Part shown: in pieces, positions 32,060 to 44,149 of the stretch
Numbering within the stretch: the stretch's first letter is position 1
Layout of the letters: the number at the start of each line of letters is the position of its first letter
NCBI GenBank assembly: GCA_035578135.1
Contig: JAQJVK010000002.1
Span: forward strand, 38,708,977 to 38,772,976
DNA: 64,000 bases
Reading direction: 5' to 3'
Origin: Flexamia atlantica
Taxonomy: Eukaryota; Arthropoda; Insecta; Hemiptera; Cicadellidae
The notes under the pieces: generated by a model
The model's input: the letters and a program-made list of their open reading frames with translations, nothing else
What the model was told of the DNA's origin: nothing
The model's database searches: none
Made by a program: the position numbers and the translations under genes

Positions 32060-34596
32060 CTGCACAGAAGAACAATGTTTGGTTAATTTGATGTATTGAA
32101 TGATCAGGTTAGTAGTAATATTTGTACTGGGGAAATTAATTAAAACATAAATATTTGATTTAAAAATTCGAATGGATTATGGGTAATTTTGAGAAGTCCA
32201 TAAACAAGTTTTATATATACTAATTCGACATTAATATGCTTTTACAGTTTTTTTTCTAGTAATTGTTTTGTTGTACATTTATCTATTTGCAACAAAACTC
32301 CTCATAATCATTTTGGTAAAATGTTAATGAACTATGATTTTTAAGTTTCTTATAGGTGACCCAACTGTTAAAAATTATTGTGACCATTATGAACTTTAAG
32401 AAATCGAGATTTTTCAACAGTGAAAATCAAAGAAAATGTAAAATTATTAGGGCTAAATAAGTAGAATGTTATATTTTGTGAAACTCACCAGCAACAGAGC
32501 TGTCCTGGGTGGCGACGTGAGGCACGATGGGTGAGGCGATCAGTCGTATCACCTCCATGACCACGGCCTCAGTGTACGGCATGATGGCGCGATCGGCCAG
32601 AGTCACGTCGCGAGCTCCCATCGTCACGCTGTCCACCTCCTCCTGGATCCGTCTCTGGACCTCGGGCCGCGTGGCGATGAAGCCCAGGATCTTGGTGATG
32701 AAGTTCCCGACGGCCGAATGGCCTCCGATGATGTCTTCCAGGGCGAACAGAGCCGTGTTCCACGACATGGTCGGCTGTTGTTCGCTCTTGATGTGATCGA
32801 TCAGAGCATCCACGTAGTCCACCTGCTCCTGCCCCTCGCTCCACGTCTCCGGCCGGTTCTCGATGACCGCGGACACGACGAACTCCCGGATCTGATGGGA
32901 CCACCGGGCCATCTGGGCGAGGTGTCGGGAGTGCAGGGGCATCAGCCAGGGGATGAAGTCTGCCGCGTATCCTTGGTTCACTTCGTAAAAGACGTCATCG
33001 AAGTTCCTCACCATCTTGAGGAAGTCCTTGTTGTCGAATTCAAATCGTTTGCTGCAGAAGTAGGAGGTGAAGATGTTGGCGCAGGCGGGCATCAGGATGG
33101 GTTTGATCTCCGTCGGCTCAGAGGTGAGGCGAGCCTTCATCTCGTTGAGCTCCTGGGAGATGATGGAGTCGAGATGGTGGAAGCGCGAGGTGAAGGCCCG
33201 CGGAAACACGTGGGCTCGCAACATCTCCCGCCGAGTCTTCTGCATGTCGGACCAGTCGCAGAACGCCAACGCTGCAAACAAACAACACTGTTAGATTTTG
33301 TTGAAAATACAGTATGAATGTATGTTTGGCCACAAATTAAAAATATTTTTTTCAATAATTGATACATCACTGTTCTTTAATAGAAATTAAGTGGTAATAA
33401 ATGAGATTGCAATTTGTTCAAAACATAAATGCAAATTTGAGTTGTTTGATACTTTTTAAATGTTATTTGTCTTTAAAAAAAACTTGTCATGTTATGAAAT
33501 ATTATAAATTTATTTTGAGGCATATAAATATATTTTTTTAATCAACCACTAAACTTTTACTGCATGGTATATTAAGTATAAGACTATTTAAAATACTTTA
33601 ATAACAAAGCTATAAATTTGAATGATTATGAGAAAAGTCGAGAAAAAGTTCCTAGTCATGCATTTATAAAAAGTAATATACTTAAATATCCAAAATATAT
33701 AGTTTTTATTTTGTGTAACACTTCATTATTTTGCCTTCATTTAATTGAATTATATGTAACAATATTAATGTTTAAATAATTTTCCATTATTAACATGTCT
33801 CTAACATGTTTCTAGTATGAATGATTGACTTATTAAATGCACAGAGTTTAATTAAATTGCTGAGTTATTAACAATTTCATTAATTTTTAACTCAAATAAT
33901 TTATTTTTTATTTTTAAAGTAGGACTGGTTTGATACTTGTATTTTTTTTCAATACATTTGCTAATGTGAGTTTAAATGGAATAATATAACAGAAATTAAT
34001 AAAATTGCATTCAAATCTTCAATTGAAAATAATCTAACACTTGCATTCTCTATAAATTTATTAAAAACCAAAAAATATAAAGAAACCATGACAAAATCAG
34101 CAACAGTTTTTTTATTTATCTCCTTTAGCGTAGTATAACTTTTTTTGTGTGTTTAATAATTTTAACTAGTTCGTAAAGCAAGCAAACAATTGTACTTACA
34201 GTTCTCCTTGTCACCGCAGAACAGCTGGTGATATCTGCGGAAGTTCGGTCGCCCATCGAAGTGGGTTCCCTTAGCCATGAGCACTTCTCTGATGTTGTCA
34301 AGTCCGTTGACCACGACGGCTGGCTGGGAGCCCAGGTGGAGGCGAAACACCTTGCCATAGCACCGGGCGAGTGCGCCGAACGCTTGGTATGGCACTTCGT
34401 AGCCGCCAAGGAGATGGAGCGAGCCGATGATGGGCCAGGCTCGAGGGCCGGGAAGCTCCTTCAACCCATCAGCCTTCAAGCTCTCCGCGACGGCTCTCCG
34501 GCCGCGACAGTAGTCCACGATGACGGTTGCGATCACGGTTGCGAGTACCGCGATGAGGACGTAAGTCGTCGAGCTGAGGACAAAGATTGGCTCCAT
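31728..34596 (-). CDS. spo: CYP307-family cytochrome P450 (Spook), ecdysteroid synthesis
   Basis: Halloween-gene P450 of the endoplasmic reticulum, acting in the early 'black box' steps from 7-dehydrocholesterol toward ecdysone. Exons (minus): 34596-34200, 33271-32489, 32059-31728, all GT-AG with matching phases, giving 503 residues. Visible parts are an N-terminal membrane anchor (about residues 8-28), a proline hinge LPGPRAWPIIG (48-58), LAFCDW (134-139), NQGYAADFIPWL, the I-helix segment EDIIGGHSAVGN (311-322), ExxR (E372-R375), the near-invariant family stretch SPIVPHVAT (379-387), PERF (425-428) and heme loop FGGGRRSCMG with Cys451. LED-IGGHSAVGN and SPIVPHVAT are hallmarks of CYP307. 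The I-helix lacks the usual acid-Thr pair. Which CYP307 paralogue (A or B, spook or spookiest) cannot be settled here. Confidence 0.93.
32489..33271 (-). CDS. spo: spo exon 2
   Basis: Acceptor TTTGCAG before 33271, donor GTGAGT at 32488. It holds residues 133-394, including the I-helix and the ExxR motif. It is markedly GC-rich, unlike the flanking introns. Confidence 0.93.
33272..34199 (-). other. spo intron 1
   Basis: 928 bp, AT-rich, GT-AG. No transposon or other feature was recognised. Intron 2 (32060-32488, 429 bp) is likewise plain. Confidence 0.8.
34200..34596 (-). CDS. spo: spo exon 1
   Basis: ATG at 34594-34596, donor GTAAGT at 34199. 132 codons plus one base. It encodes the signal anchor, proline hinge and the first beta-sheet region (VLMAKGTHFDGRPNFRRYHQ). 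The last base T joins CG of exon 2 to make Ser133. Confidence 0.92.
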
Positions 34597-34628
34597 GTCG
34601 CGATGTGGTCACAGACGAGTGCTGCACG

Positions 34629-34663
34629 ACTGTGCCGGTCGGACGCTCGCGGTCGCTTATATA
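34629..34663 (-). promoter_or_regulatory. spo: spo core promoter: TATA box and initiator
   Basis: On the minus strand TATATAAG lies at 34663-34656. About 30 bp downstream, at 34634-34629, is CACAGT, close to the arthropod initiator TCAGT. This predicts a start site near 34630 and a short 5' UTR of ~35 nt. The position is inferred from sequence only. Confidence 0.65.
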
Positions 34664-34664
34664 C

Positions 34665-37230
34665 TCGCTGGTGGCTCCGCATAATGCAGCCGCTATCGGA
34701 ATAACAAATTCGCTACCCCCCTTTTCCCTTTCAAAATGGTCTGAATGTGCAATGGAGATACGGCTTGTTTGGTGAGTGAGAAAATTGTTTTTGTTTTGTG
34801 AATCCATACTTCTGTATGCAGATTTGTGCAGGGTTTGTCTAAGTGCTTTAATGGTGAACTTACTGGCTGATTTGAAGGGTTTGTCAGTAATACCCAAAAA
34901 GTATAACAAAGGTGCATTAAATAAAGAAATCTGTGCTAATAGCTTCTCACAGATCTTTTTATCATCAAAACTTTTTACAGTATTTTATGGTATGTATGAA
35001 CTTATCTGAAAATACTTGCCAGCACATATGGACTAAAATAATGTTAAAGTTTGAAACTGTTAACCTGGCTATTCTATCAAAACTTTAAATTGGAGTTTTT
35101 AAGAGTGTTTAATAATAATAATACTGTTTCAGTCATATTTCCAAAGGATACATCCCATTGGTATATGGAGAATAAGACAATATTTATACACATTTGCAGG
35201 GTACAATCATAAGCTCTTTTGCTCTATAACTACAGGTATTTCAACCTTGATTTATGTCTATACAAATTTTCTGATAGGACATTCTACGTAGAAAGAGAAG
35301 GAAAATGATTAAATTATGAATTAAGAGTGCCTTAAAAATACAGTCAGTGAGTAGTTGGCACCAAAAAACTGACTAAATATACATACAGATTTGGGTTCTC
35401 ATAGACGTTATAAAATTATTCAATCATTACTAAATCGTGATTATATTTAGTTGATATTTGCCTGACACTACACACATTCTCACCTGATTATAGATGAAAG
35501 AAGGATGTAAGAGATATAAGATAGACTAGAGGCTTGAAGGGGCTAATAGCCCCTAAGCAAAATCCTTCTTTACTATAGTACAAAATACCTTTTTAGAAAA
35601 TAGGCTTTTAGGTCCACAAAATTATGATTATATCTAGCATTTGGTTTTAAGTAAACAAAGCAGACCTTTTTAAATCCCAATGTTTTTAAATGATAGCTAT
35701 TTTACGTTATTTCTCATTTCATAGCAAGCTTAAAGCAATTTCAGTATTTTCCCCGAGTCCCTGGGATGGAGACCTTCAATTTCAGCCCCCTCCCATCATC
35801 CTGCGACCTTCCAAAAGCCCACAATTTTGGCGCAAAAATTTTCCTTACATAAAACCAAGTGATATAAATCACTTGGTATTAAATCTGCATCGTTATAACA
35901 TAAACTAAACAAACGTACTTAACTTTTTATAATTTTAAATTATGAAAAACTCAAACCCTTAGTTAATATAAAATCGTAAAATCTCAAATTTAAAATATTT
36001 TTTGTTATAGTACATTGGACGTGCATAGTGAGCAGCATTTTGAAAAAAATCCCACTTGTCAACATCTAGCATGTGGCTTTGAATCAAGCATTAGCACCAC
36101 ATGTTTAATGTAAACAAAGTAGACGTTTTTCAATCCCAATGCATTTTAAATGGAAGATATTTTTCGTTATTTCTCATTTTCTGGTAGATTTGGACATAAT
36201 CTGATATTTTTCCCGACCCCCTGGGACCTAGACCTTTAATTTGAGCCCTCTCCCATCATCCTGCGAGCTGTCAAACTCTCACAATTTTGATTTAAAAAAA
36301 TCGCTTACAGAATAAGTAATATAGATAGTTGAATGACCTTGCTTGGTTTACAGCGAAGTATCAAGCTCATGAAAGGTACACTTTGTCTTATCAATCAAAT
36401 AATTTAAAAACTATGCTTGAAAAACATTGAAACAACAAATTAAAGTGAGAAAAATCCTGATAATGAAGATACTTTCAAGACAGTCATCACCAAACCATAC
36501 AAACCACAATACATTTCAAACCATCCAGGTTTGCTAAACATTTGGATTCACTTAATATACGAGTTAGAATATTGGGCAAGTAGAAAAGAGGGAAGGGTTG
36601 GCATGACCTAATCTTAGGAAAGCAGGAAGAAAGGCATCCTGGAGGGCAGCAAGAAAAATCAAACATGTTTGATTTCTTTCTAGACATCATGCTGTACCTC
36701 CAACCTCCTCCACCTCCTGTGATGAGTGCACCCAGAGAGTCATGTTACTCCTTAACCAAGGGCCAGGGAGCTGGTCATTATGTATAACCAAAGTACGACC
36801 AACAATTTGGTGGCTTCTATTACATTTGAATAGCTGACACTCGTTAATCAAGCACTCAGGACTTTGGAAGTACCGATTTCGCAAAAGGGTTGGGTTAATG
36901 AGTTCCATCTAACATAGCATAACCTGTGTGAAAAGCAGAAAGTGGAAAATAAATATATTGGTTGTGTGCCATTATGTTGTGTTTTTTCCTTCCCTGATAT
37001 TTGCAGTGAAGATAATTTTCAAGAACAATGAATTATGCTGACCGCATGCAAACTCCGCTGTCTGTGCTGAAACTTAACCAATTATGCGACAGCTTATGCA
37101 TAATTGAAAAAATACGAATCAAATATATTTTTATGAAAAATATGTGATCCGCCATCCAATAAATGTTTCAAATGTGATTTTAAACAAGAAATATGATTAT
37201 TACTTATGAAAAAATAAAACCCAAATGAAA
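34665..37230. other. Upstream flank of spo, AT-rich, no gene
   Basis: Presumably contains spo regulatory sequence next to 34665. No coding region was recognised. It includes the duplicated repeat at 35625-36320. Confidence 0.55.
35625..36320. repeat. Diverged direct repeat, ~240 bp units
   Basis: The units at about 35630-35865 and 36065-36310 share 'gtaaacaaag.agac.ttttt.aatcccaatg', 'gttatttctcatttc' and 'cccatcatcctgcga', in the same order and orientation, ~440 bp apart. Non-coding, origin unknown. Confidence 0.65.
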
Positions 37231-37589
37231 AAATTATAGGGACAACGTTCTCCTCTCGCTTAATCCTTATGCATTTCCAAGTTCCCTGCCAGAGAGCAGC
37301 ATATGCTGGTTCTTTTGTTAAAATAAGTCAACTTTCATGATCGGTTGTGGCTAAATGGTGGGGTCGATCTTGATGATTTATATGTCATTCGACGCGGAAT
37401 TTCATGTTCTTTAAAAGTGCTATTTGAAAGTTTTCTCTAGGATGCACTGTTTTCGAGTTGTAAGTAAAAAACTATAAAAAGTACAGAATTTAGGTGGTTT
37501 TTCGCCTCTCAAAAGTTAAGCACCAGTAGGAATCCGCCACAAACTTTATTTTTATCTTATTTAGGACACCCTAAGCGGATTAAAACGAT

Positions 37590-37800
37590 TTCCTGGACTG
37601 TTCCTAATTTTGGGTGCTACAAGTCTAATTTGCCTGGCCTATTGTTTTGAGGTGCTAAATATCCTGTGAATTGTTTACGTAGGCCTTACTTTTTATGTAT
37701 CCCCAAAGAAAATATATTCCAGGGTCAAATCCGGGGAATTTGGGGGGAGATAATCCTTCACTGATAAAATAAAGTTTTGGGTTGCGTTTAAAGAAAACAC
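37590..37800 (-). pseudogene. Tc1/mariner-like transposase C-terminal remnant
   Basis: The minus strand from about 37760 reads like PPKFPGFDPGIYFLWGYIKS and KAYVNNSQDI, then HLKTIGQANL after a stop. This matches the 'SPDLTPLDFFLWGYLK..VY' block that ends the catalytic domain of many insect DDE transposases. ACAGGGTGT at 37797-37805 (minus) could be the element's terminus. Frame breaks and stops show it is dead. Confidence 0.5.
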
Positions 37801-38422
37801 CCTGTATAAGTGAATATACAATATTTATGAATATATTAACAAGAATTGTTCAATTAAAATATAACTGAACATGCTGATCCTATTTAATACATAGGATTAA
37901 AATTGCAAGTTGGATCTTTGCACAAACACTGAAAATATGAGGACATCCCTTGAGAATATTGTTACTGGTCTACACTCATCCTAAAAAACTAATAAAGTTC
38001 CCAGTTTGTGCCCAAGGGCAAATTTAGGTCAAAATCTTTGGGGCCCCAACTCACCTAATGTAAACTCCTTTTAGAAATTGTGCATTTTAAGGTATTTTTA
38101 AAAAAGCTATTTCTTTTATATAACATTAAACAATATTTTATGCTATGTAACTCATTAAAATCATGGAAATTACCATTTGTAATACCTATTATTTTGAAAA
38201 AGGACAAGATAGGCCTTCTATTATTAGTAATCGCTATAAAATCATTTTGAGAATTTATAAATGTAATTTTTGCTTTCAAAACCAATTGTTTGGAAGCTTA
38301 TTTGAACTTATAAGGTTTTTTGATTTTTCAGTTAGAAAAGACATAATTTTAAATGGACATGACAAATTTGACATTATTATAATACAATCTGAAGTAATAA
38401 TGTCAAAACAAAAAACTGGGAT

Positions 38423-38587
38423 TAAAACCAAATAAAATTGGAAATCTGCCGATGTTTTCACCTCAGCTCCTTTAATGTCCTCTTTGTTTGGAGCCACCAT
38501 CTGATGAATTAATTCATAGAGAGACAAACATCTGGAATCTTCCAAACAAGTGAACCTCATTATAAAATCAGAATGGATGAAAATCTG
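38423..38587. repeat. 165 bp perfect direct repeat, copy 1
   Basis: Identical base for base to 39757-39921. On the minus strand it starts CAGATTTTCATCC and ends TTTATTTGGTTTTA, and one frame is open throughout (includes RFTCLEDSRCLSLYELIHQM, then VAPNKEDIKGAEVKTSADF). The peptide is not one I recognise. The minus-strand left boundary is a CAG that could act as a splice acceptor. Confidence 0.85.
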
Positions 38588-41500
38588 TAAATTTTTAAAT
38601 TTTGAGAATAAAGAAAGTGAGCACATGGGTGAGCCGGCCCAATGTGATCGTGGACTCACGAGGAAGGGCCTGGGACGACCCATCCATATGGATCATCCGC
38701 TTCGCCCTGCCATTTGTCAGTCTGGTTGGGTCTCACTCCCACCTGACTTTCGTTGATACATTATTGAACTAAATCCAGAGTTTGAATTCAACTCAGTCAC
38801 TTTAAGCTGAAATATATTCATGAGAAGACCTTATAAAATATACTGAATTATAGAAGGTCATATTGAAAAACCACGGATGTGGTTTGAATAGTATATTGAA
38901 TGTAGGAAATATGTTTTATTACATGTTATTGAACAATTAGTAAAACTTGGGTATTTTTTGATAAGTTACAATGATAAATGAAGCAACTGAGCTGAAAACA
39001 TCCAACTAGAATCTATAATCTAGGACATAGTTGTAAAAGGCTATCCCAGAAAATACTCTAATCTGTGATAATAAACAATGTTGTTTTATAGTTATATAAT
39101 AAAAAGTACATATTTACAGTAACAGCCAATTCAAAAACCTTTTTTTGACACCTTTAAATAGATATAAAATATATTTACATTTTCAACAATCAAGTTTCCA
39201 GAAAATACTTATATTTACTATCAGAAGTTGAATTTTGAACAGCTACTCTCACGCTTACATGTGTTCATTTGCTGTGAACCATATTTTTTAGAGAGCATTT
39301 TGGCCAGCCATATTACTAGTTGCCCAATATAGTTGATGTGTTTTGTCTGTTTTCGACACAAAATTTAGTTTTTGCAATGGCAAAAATATTTCGGCTGTCA
39401 AGCTCTTGGTTTTGTAAGGAAATTCTAACCTAGTAAGACACTGAGATACTAACCCACTTTCTGTGTTGTGCAGGCTAATTTCCACGAAGCATTTCCATAT
39501 TCTGCTGAGAGACAATCCTTTCTTTCATCTTTGTTGTCTGGCTTCTCTTTTAATAGCATCTACATTGTGACTATAAAATTATGTGACATTACTTATACAT
39601 TACTTTAAAACATAATCATCCTTACATTACCATCTTATACATTACCATCCTTATACACGGAACTTTAAAACAGTACAATTTATGAATTTTCTCAAGAAAG
39701 TTTTGGTTTTAAAATAATTTACGATTTTATATTGTCTGCAGTTATAACGGTCCATGTAAAACCAAATAAAATTGGAAATCTGCCGATGTTTTCACCTCAG
39801 CTCCTTTAATGTCCTCTTTGTTTGGAGCCACCATCTGATGAATTAATTCATAGAGAGACAAACATCTGGAATCTTCCAAACAAGTGAACCTCATTATAAA
39901 ATCAGAATGGATGAAAATCTGGGTATAAACTACTATACTTGATTTTTATTGAGCCTGAAAAAGAACCAAAAAAATTCTACGAAATATTAAAAAAGGTTTT
40001 GACTTTCAGTTGTGACTGGTTAAAAATATTTATACAGGGTGTCCAACTTAACTGTGCCACCATTGGTATCGGTATCAATTTGATGAGCAGTGTTTCACTT
40101 TAAAAATAAGAGGATGCAAGTAAAAATACTTACATCGTTTTGACATCAATTTGATGTGCAGTCTTTTACTTTTGTGTCAGTTTGAAATCATTGATCACTT
40201 TTTGACGTCAAAATGACATTGTGTGCAATGTGGGTACCGAGAACTATTAAAACCAACAACTAATAAAGCAATGCATGAAATTCCAAACGAAACAGTAATA
40301 CTGAAAAAGTAGCCAGAAGGGAAGCAGACAAAATGATAAACCATAAAAACAAAACCCAAAACTTCATATAAAAGCTCATTAACAAAATTATTGAGATGAC
40401 TATACTTTTTACCTTTGTGGTCACTTTGAAAAAAAGAGTTATTAACAAAGTAAATGCTGTCTAAAACTCAATAGTTTTTAGTTAGTTTTTTTTTTAATAT
40501 CAATAAGTATTTCTTTGATTATTCTCACAGAAATTGTCCTGATATTGTTTTTTGTTAGCTATTTAGTCAATAACATTAGTCTGCCACCAGAAGTGTGGTT
40601 TACTGCCATGCAATGAGTGTGACTCTTGTGCTGCAACCACAAGAGTCCGTGGGCAGTGGCGACTCCAGCGGCAGTAATCGGGAGCTGCCCGCTGTGCGGC
40701 GCAGTGGGTCTGTTTGAATGGTCCAACGACTCAGAAGACCATAGCTTGGGAGGGGAGGACATGGGCTAGGAAGTTCAAGGTTAACTTTTTTACAACAAGA
40801 TTATATCATTAACTATTCTAAATTTTCATTAGTTTACTAATTGTACGATAGTAATGTTATAAGGCTCTAGTGTTTTCTTAGTCATGAGCTTTGATTTTGC
40901 ACCAAATTAGTACCTTATATAGGGACATAAAAATTTAATTTGAATAACTTGATCAACATCGAAAAATTGGGCTTTGTCACTTTTGTAGCGAGTATTCACT
41001 TTAAAGTGTATATTCCTCTATGTATCAAGTTAATTTAGAAATATAATGATATGTAAATAGTATTTTATTGTTTCATGTCAACCGGAGACCGCGCTAAGTA
41101 AGCGAGTTTGTTGTAACAGTTCACTGGCTTAAATCAGTTAAAAATACCAAATAAATCTATTTTTTCTGATCTATGTTCTGAGAAAAATTATGCAATGAAT
41201 ATAGTCACTTTATATCCTTTTTCTGTTGTTGCCAACCTCAGTTCTGGGAACAAAAAGTAGGGCTCCAAAACAGGCATATGGTAATTTATGTAATATCTTC
41301 CGCTTTATGCCACTGACTGCATCTCATAAAATGATTGCTCATCTGTCTTATTTTACTATGGGGTTAACTTCGATATGTGCTGAGTCATTAAATTGTTCAA
41401 TTAAATGTTTACATAGAGTGACATTTTTTTCGCTCGACACATTGAAAAATTAAAGACATTCAAATAATTTCGAAGACTGAAAAGATTGATATCCAAACAA

Positions 41501-42606
41501 AAATTTACTTTTCTTCATGATTGAATGTCTAATTTAATACTTCGATCATACTTAAAATTATTGAAATCAATTGCACTCCCCCCTAGGTGACAGGTTCTAT
41601 ATAGCATGTTTCTCACGCTCTTATGGAAACCAGACTCAACAGCCATAATTATGCATTTTAATCGGTCAATTAGTTTGATTTGCTTTGCTAAAAAAAAGAT
41701 TAAATCTAAATAGCAGTTTATAAGGTCAGAATTTCGCCAACACTTTTATAATTCATAAAAAGTTGGTAGTAGCATTTTGACATTAAATCACACTAAAGAA
41801 CTTAACGAGAGATTAGTCTCATGATGAATTTCAAGCTACTTTAGAGTAGAGACTACTCAAATACTAGTATTTGATGTAAACTGCTTTTTAAAATGATGAT
41901 ACATCTGAAGATTTTGTCAAGCAACATCAAGATGGTGGTAGTAGACGGTGGTTGTCAGGCAGTCGGGAGGCGCAGGCGCAGAAGCCTCACTTCCGTCTTG
42001 TTACGCTGCGTCGACCTCCATTCGACACCGGGACATCCGTCTGTTGGCCCGCCCGGCACCTCCGCCAAGGGCAGACTCCCTACGTTATGCGGTATTGCGT
42101 AATATATAACAAATAACACGTCTGGACCCAAGTGTCACAATATTGATTCAAAACAATATATTTGGTGTATGATCAACATGTCTGACGCCTACGTTTTGTT
42201 TTGTTTTGATTGAAGCTTTAAAAAAACCTACTTTTTGTGGTTGAGCTATTTTAAAGAGATTCAGTGCCAAGACTTATTTGTGATTTACTAGTTTCTCTCA
42301 AATAATTTCTATAGATGCTCTGCATATGATGTTTAATTTTACGTTCTGATCTGGATATTTAGAACAGAAACATAAAAAATTACTATTATGAAAATAAACA
42401 CAACAAATAAATGAGATGCCGGACTAGCTGGAAAATAAAGATTTTCAAAGTGAAACATCAGTACTTAGACTATCCTAATATAACAATATTGTTACGAAAT
42501 AAATTATTTTATGTACATTGTATAAGCCCAACTGGAAGTTACCTTTGACATTGCTCATGATAAAAGCAATAATATTTTCAATTTAACTATTGTTAAATAT
42601 TTCCAT
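38588..42606. other. AT-rich region without supported gene
   Basis: Mostly unique AT-rich DNA. A GC-rich pocket lies at 40590-40770 and another at 41940-42080; each has an open frame but no recognisable protein. A stretch at 40030-40240 has recurring 'tcaatttgatg.gcagt' segments. Confidence 0.5.
39757..39921. repeat. 165 bp perfect direct repeat, copy 2
   Basis: Identical to 38423-38587, 1334 bp away, with unrelated flanks on both sides. Perfect identity in this decayed landscape means the duplication is recent, recently homogenised, or an assembly artefact. Confidence 0.85.
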
Positions 42607-42975
42607 TGCAGCAGACCTGCACAATCAGTGAATTTCAAATGCGTAAAAACATATTTCAAACTGACAATGCGAGATGAGGCATGTTTTTGCAATCTCCATA
42701 AGAATACCACCGGGAATGAGTTTACCGTTTTGCTGCAACATATGAAAAATTGAGCTGTTTTGCTGTATGTGAAAATTGAGTGGTTTTAATTCAATATTTA
42801 GTAGGTCTGAACTAGAAGAAGCCATATACCAAGTTTTAACAACAAATGTTAAAAAATAAAGACGATATAGAATTTTTTTAAATTTCCATAAGGATAACGT
42901 GGGGAAAATGAACTGTTTTTACCGCTTTCAATATCTCGGCAGCCAATGAACGTAAAGCAATGATTCAGGCTAATA
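42607..42975. repeat. Solo arm related to the 17293-20775 foldback (inverted)
   Basis: Starts GCAGCAGACCTGCACAATCA (the inner end of a foldback arm) and continues through 'gtggttttaattcaatatttagtag', 'gaagaagccatatacca' and 'aatatctcggcagccaatga'. It follows the right arm of the 17293-20775 element outward, with many substitutions. Confidence 0.75.
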
Positions 42976-43354
42976 AATTTAAGAATATAATAATTCCATT
43001 GATCTGTATAACAGAGATAAGACATGTCATTGTTAAAATTGAAATAACATAAGAGAAATACATTCTTATGAATAGAATCATATGTTGATATAAAATTACA
43101 GTAGAATTTCAAATTATTGTTTTTAAATTTACATTTACAATTCTATTTCTATTTTACATTCCAATTCATATATTCAACAATTTTATAACAAGGATTAATA
43201 ACTAACCAATCATAAAACTTTCTTTTTAAAACATCATAACTAATTTTCCTTCTTCAGGCAGCTTATTAAAAAAATGTAGGTATACAGTTTAATTTATGAA
43301 AATTTCCGGTAATATTATATTGTTTGTAATACATATTGTTGTAATACATCCATC

Positions 43355-44036
43355 TTTACCCCTGGCTGGCGAGTTCATAAACCAGCCCGATCGTACCACC
43401 GGGAGGTGTAAAAGGGGTTAAACCCCCCAAAAATGGTTTTATTTGTTTTTCACATAGAAAAATAAAAATTGTTCAATTTTGGTTAGCTCCATTTAATTCA
43501 GCTCGAAAAAAACAATTTATTATTTTGAATCATGGCTATATGTCCATTGGTTACTGAGATATTGAAAGTGGTAAACACAGTATTTTTCCCCTAATGTTAA
43601 CCTTATGGGAAATGAGTAAAACTATGTCTCGCTTATTTTTCTATGTATCATAATAAAACTTGGTTTGTGGCTTCATCTAGGTGAGATCCTAAAGTACATT
43701 AGTCTAAAATCTCCACTATATCCATTTTCGTGGCAGCAAACCTGCATACTCAGTTTGGCTCCCCATGTCATCCTTGTGAGAAATAAAAAAAATTCTTTAT
43801 TTTCATTATTTCTTAACTTGAAAAAACTTGGCACATGGCTTCTTCTAATTCAGATCTAAAAAATATCAAATTAAAACCACCCAGTTTTAACATATCTGTT
43901 GCAGAAAACCTGCATGCTCATTCCCCATATTATCCTTATGGAGCTTACAGAAACATATCACATCCCATTATGTGGATTGAAATATGTTCGTTTGCATTAG
44001 AAATTCGCTAATTGTGCAGGTTTACTGCAACGGAGG
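43355..44036. repeat. Solo arm related to the 17293-20775 foldback (direct)
   Basis: Follows the left arm of the 17293-20775 element inward: 'aaaccccccaaaaatgg', 'tatgtccattggttactga', 'taaccttatgggaaat', 'gcagcaaacctgcatactca', ending TGTGCAGGTTTACTGCAACG at about 44034. The order relative to 42607-42975 is outside-in, so the two arms do not make one intact foldback. Confidence 0.75.
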
Positions 44037-44149
44037 TATTTTTGTTTTTTCTAATCCTATTGGGTTTGATTCTGGAAGATAGTTTTTCCTATTGGGATAA
44101 TTGTGGGTTTTTTTTCTGACTGAGAAATCACTCAACAACCCCTTAACAT

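Noticed and set aside
32527..33317. Long + strand open frames opposite the P450 exon
   Set aside because: They mirror the GC-rich P450 exon 2 on the other strand and show no family motifs.
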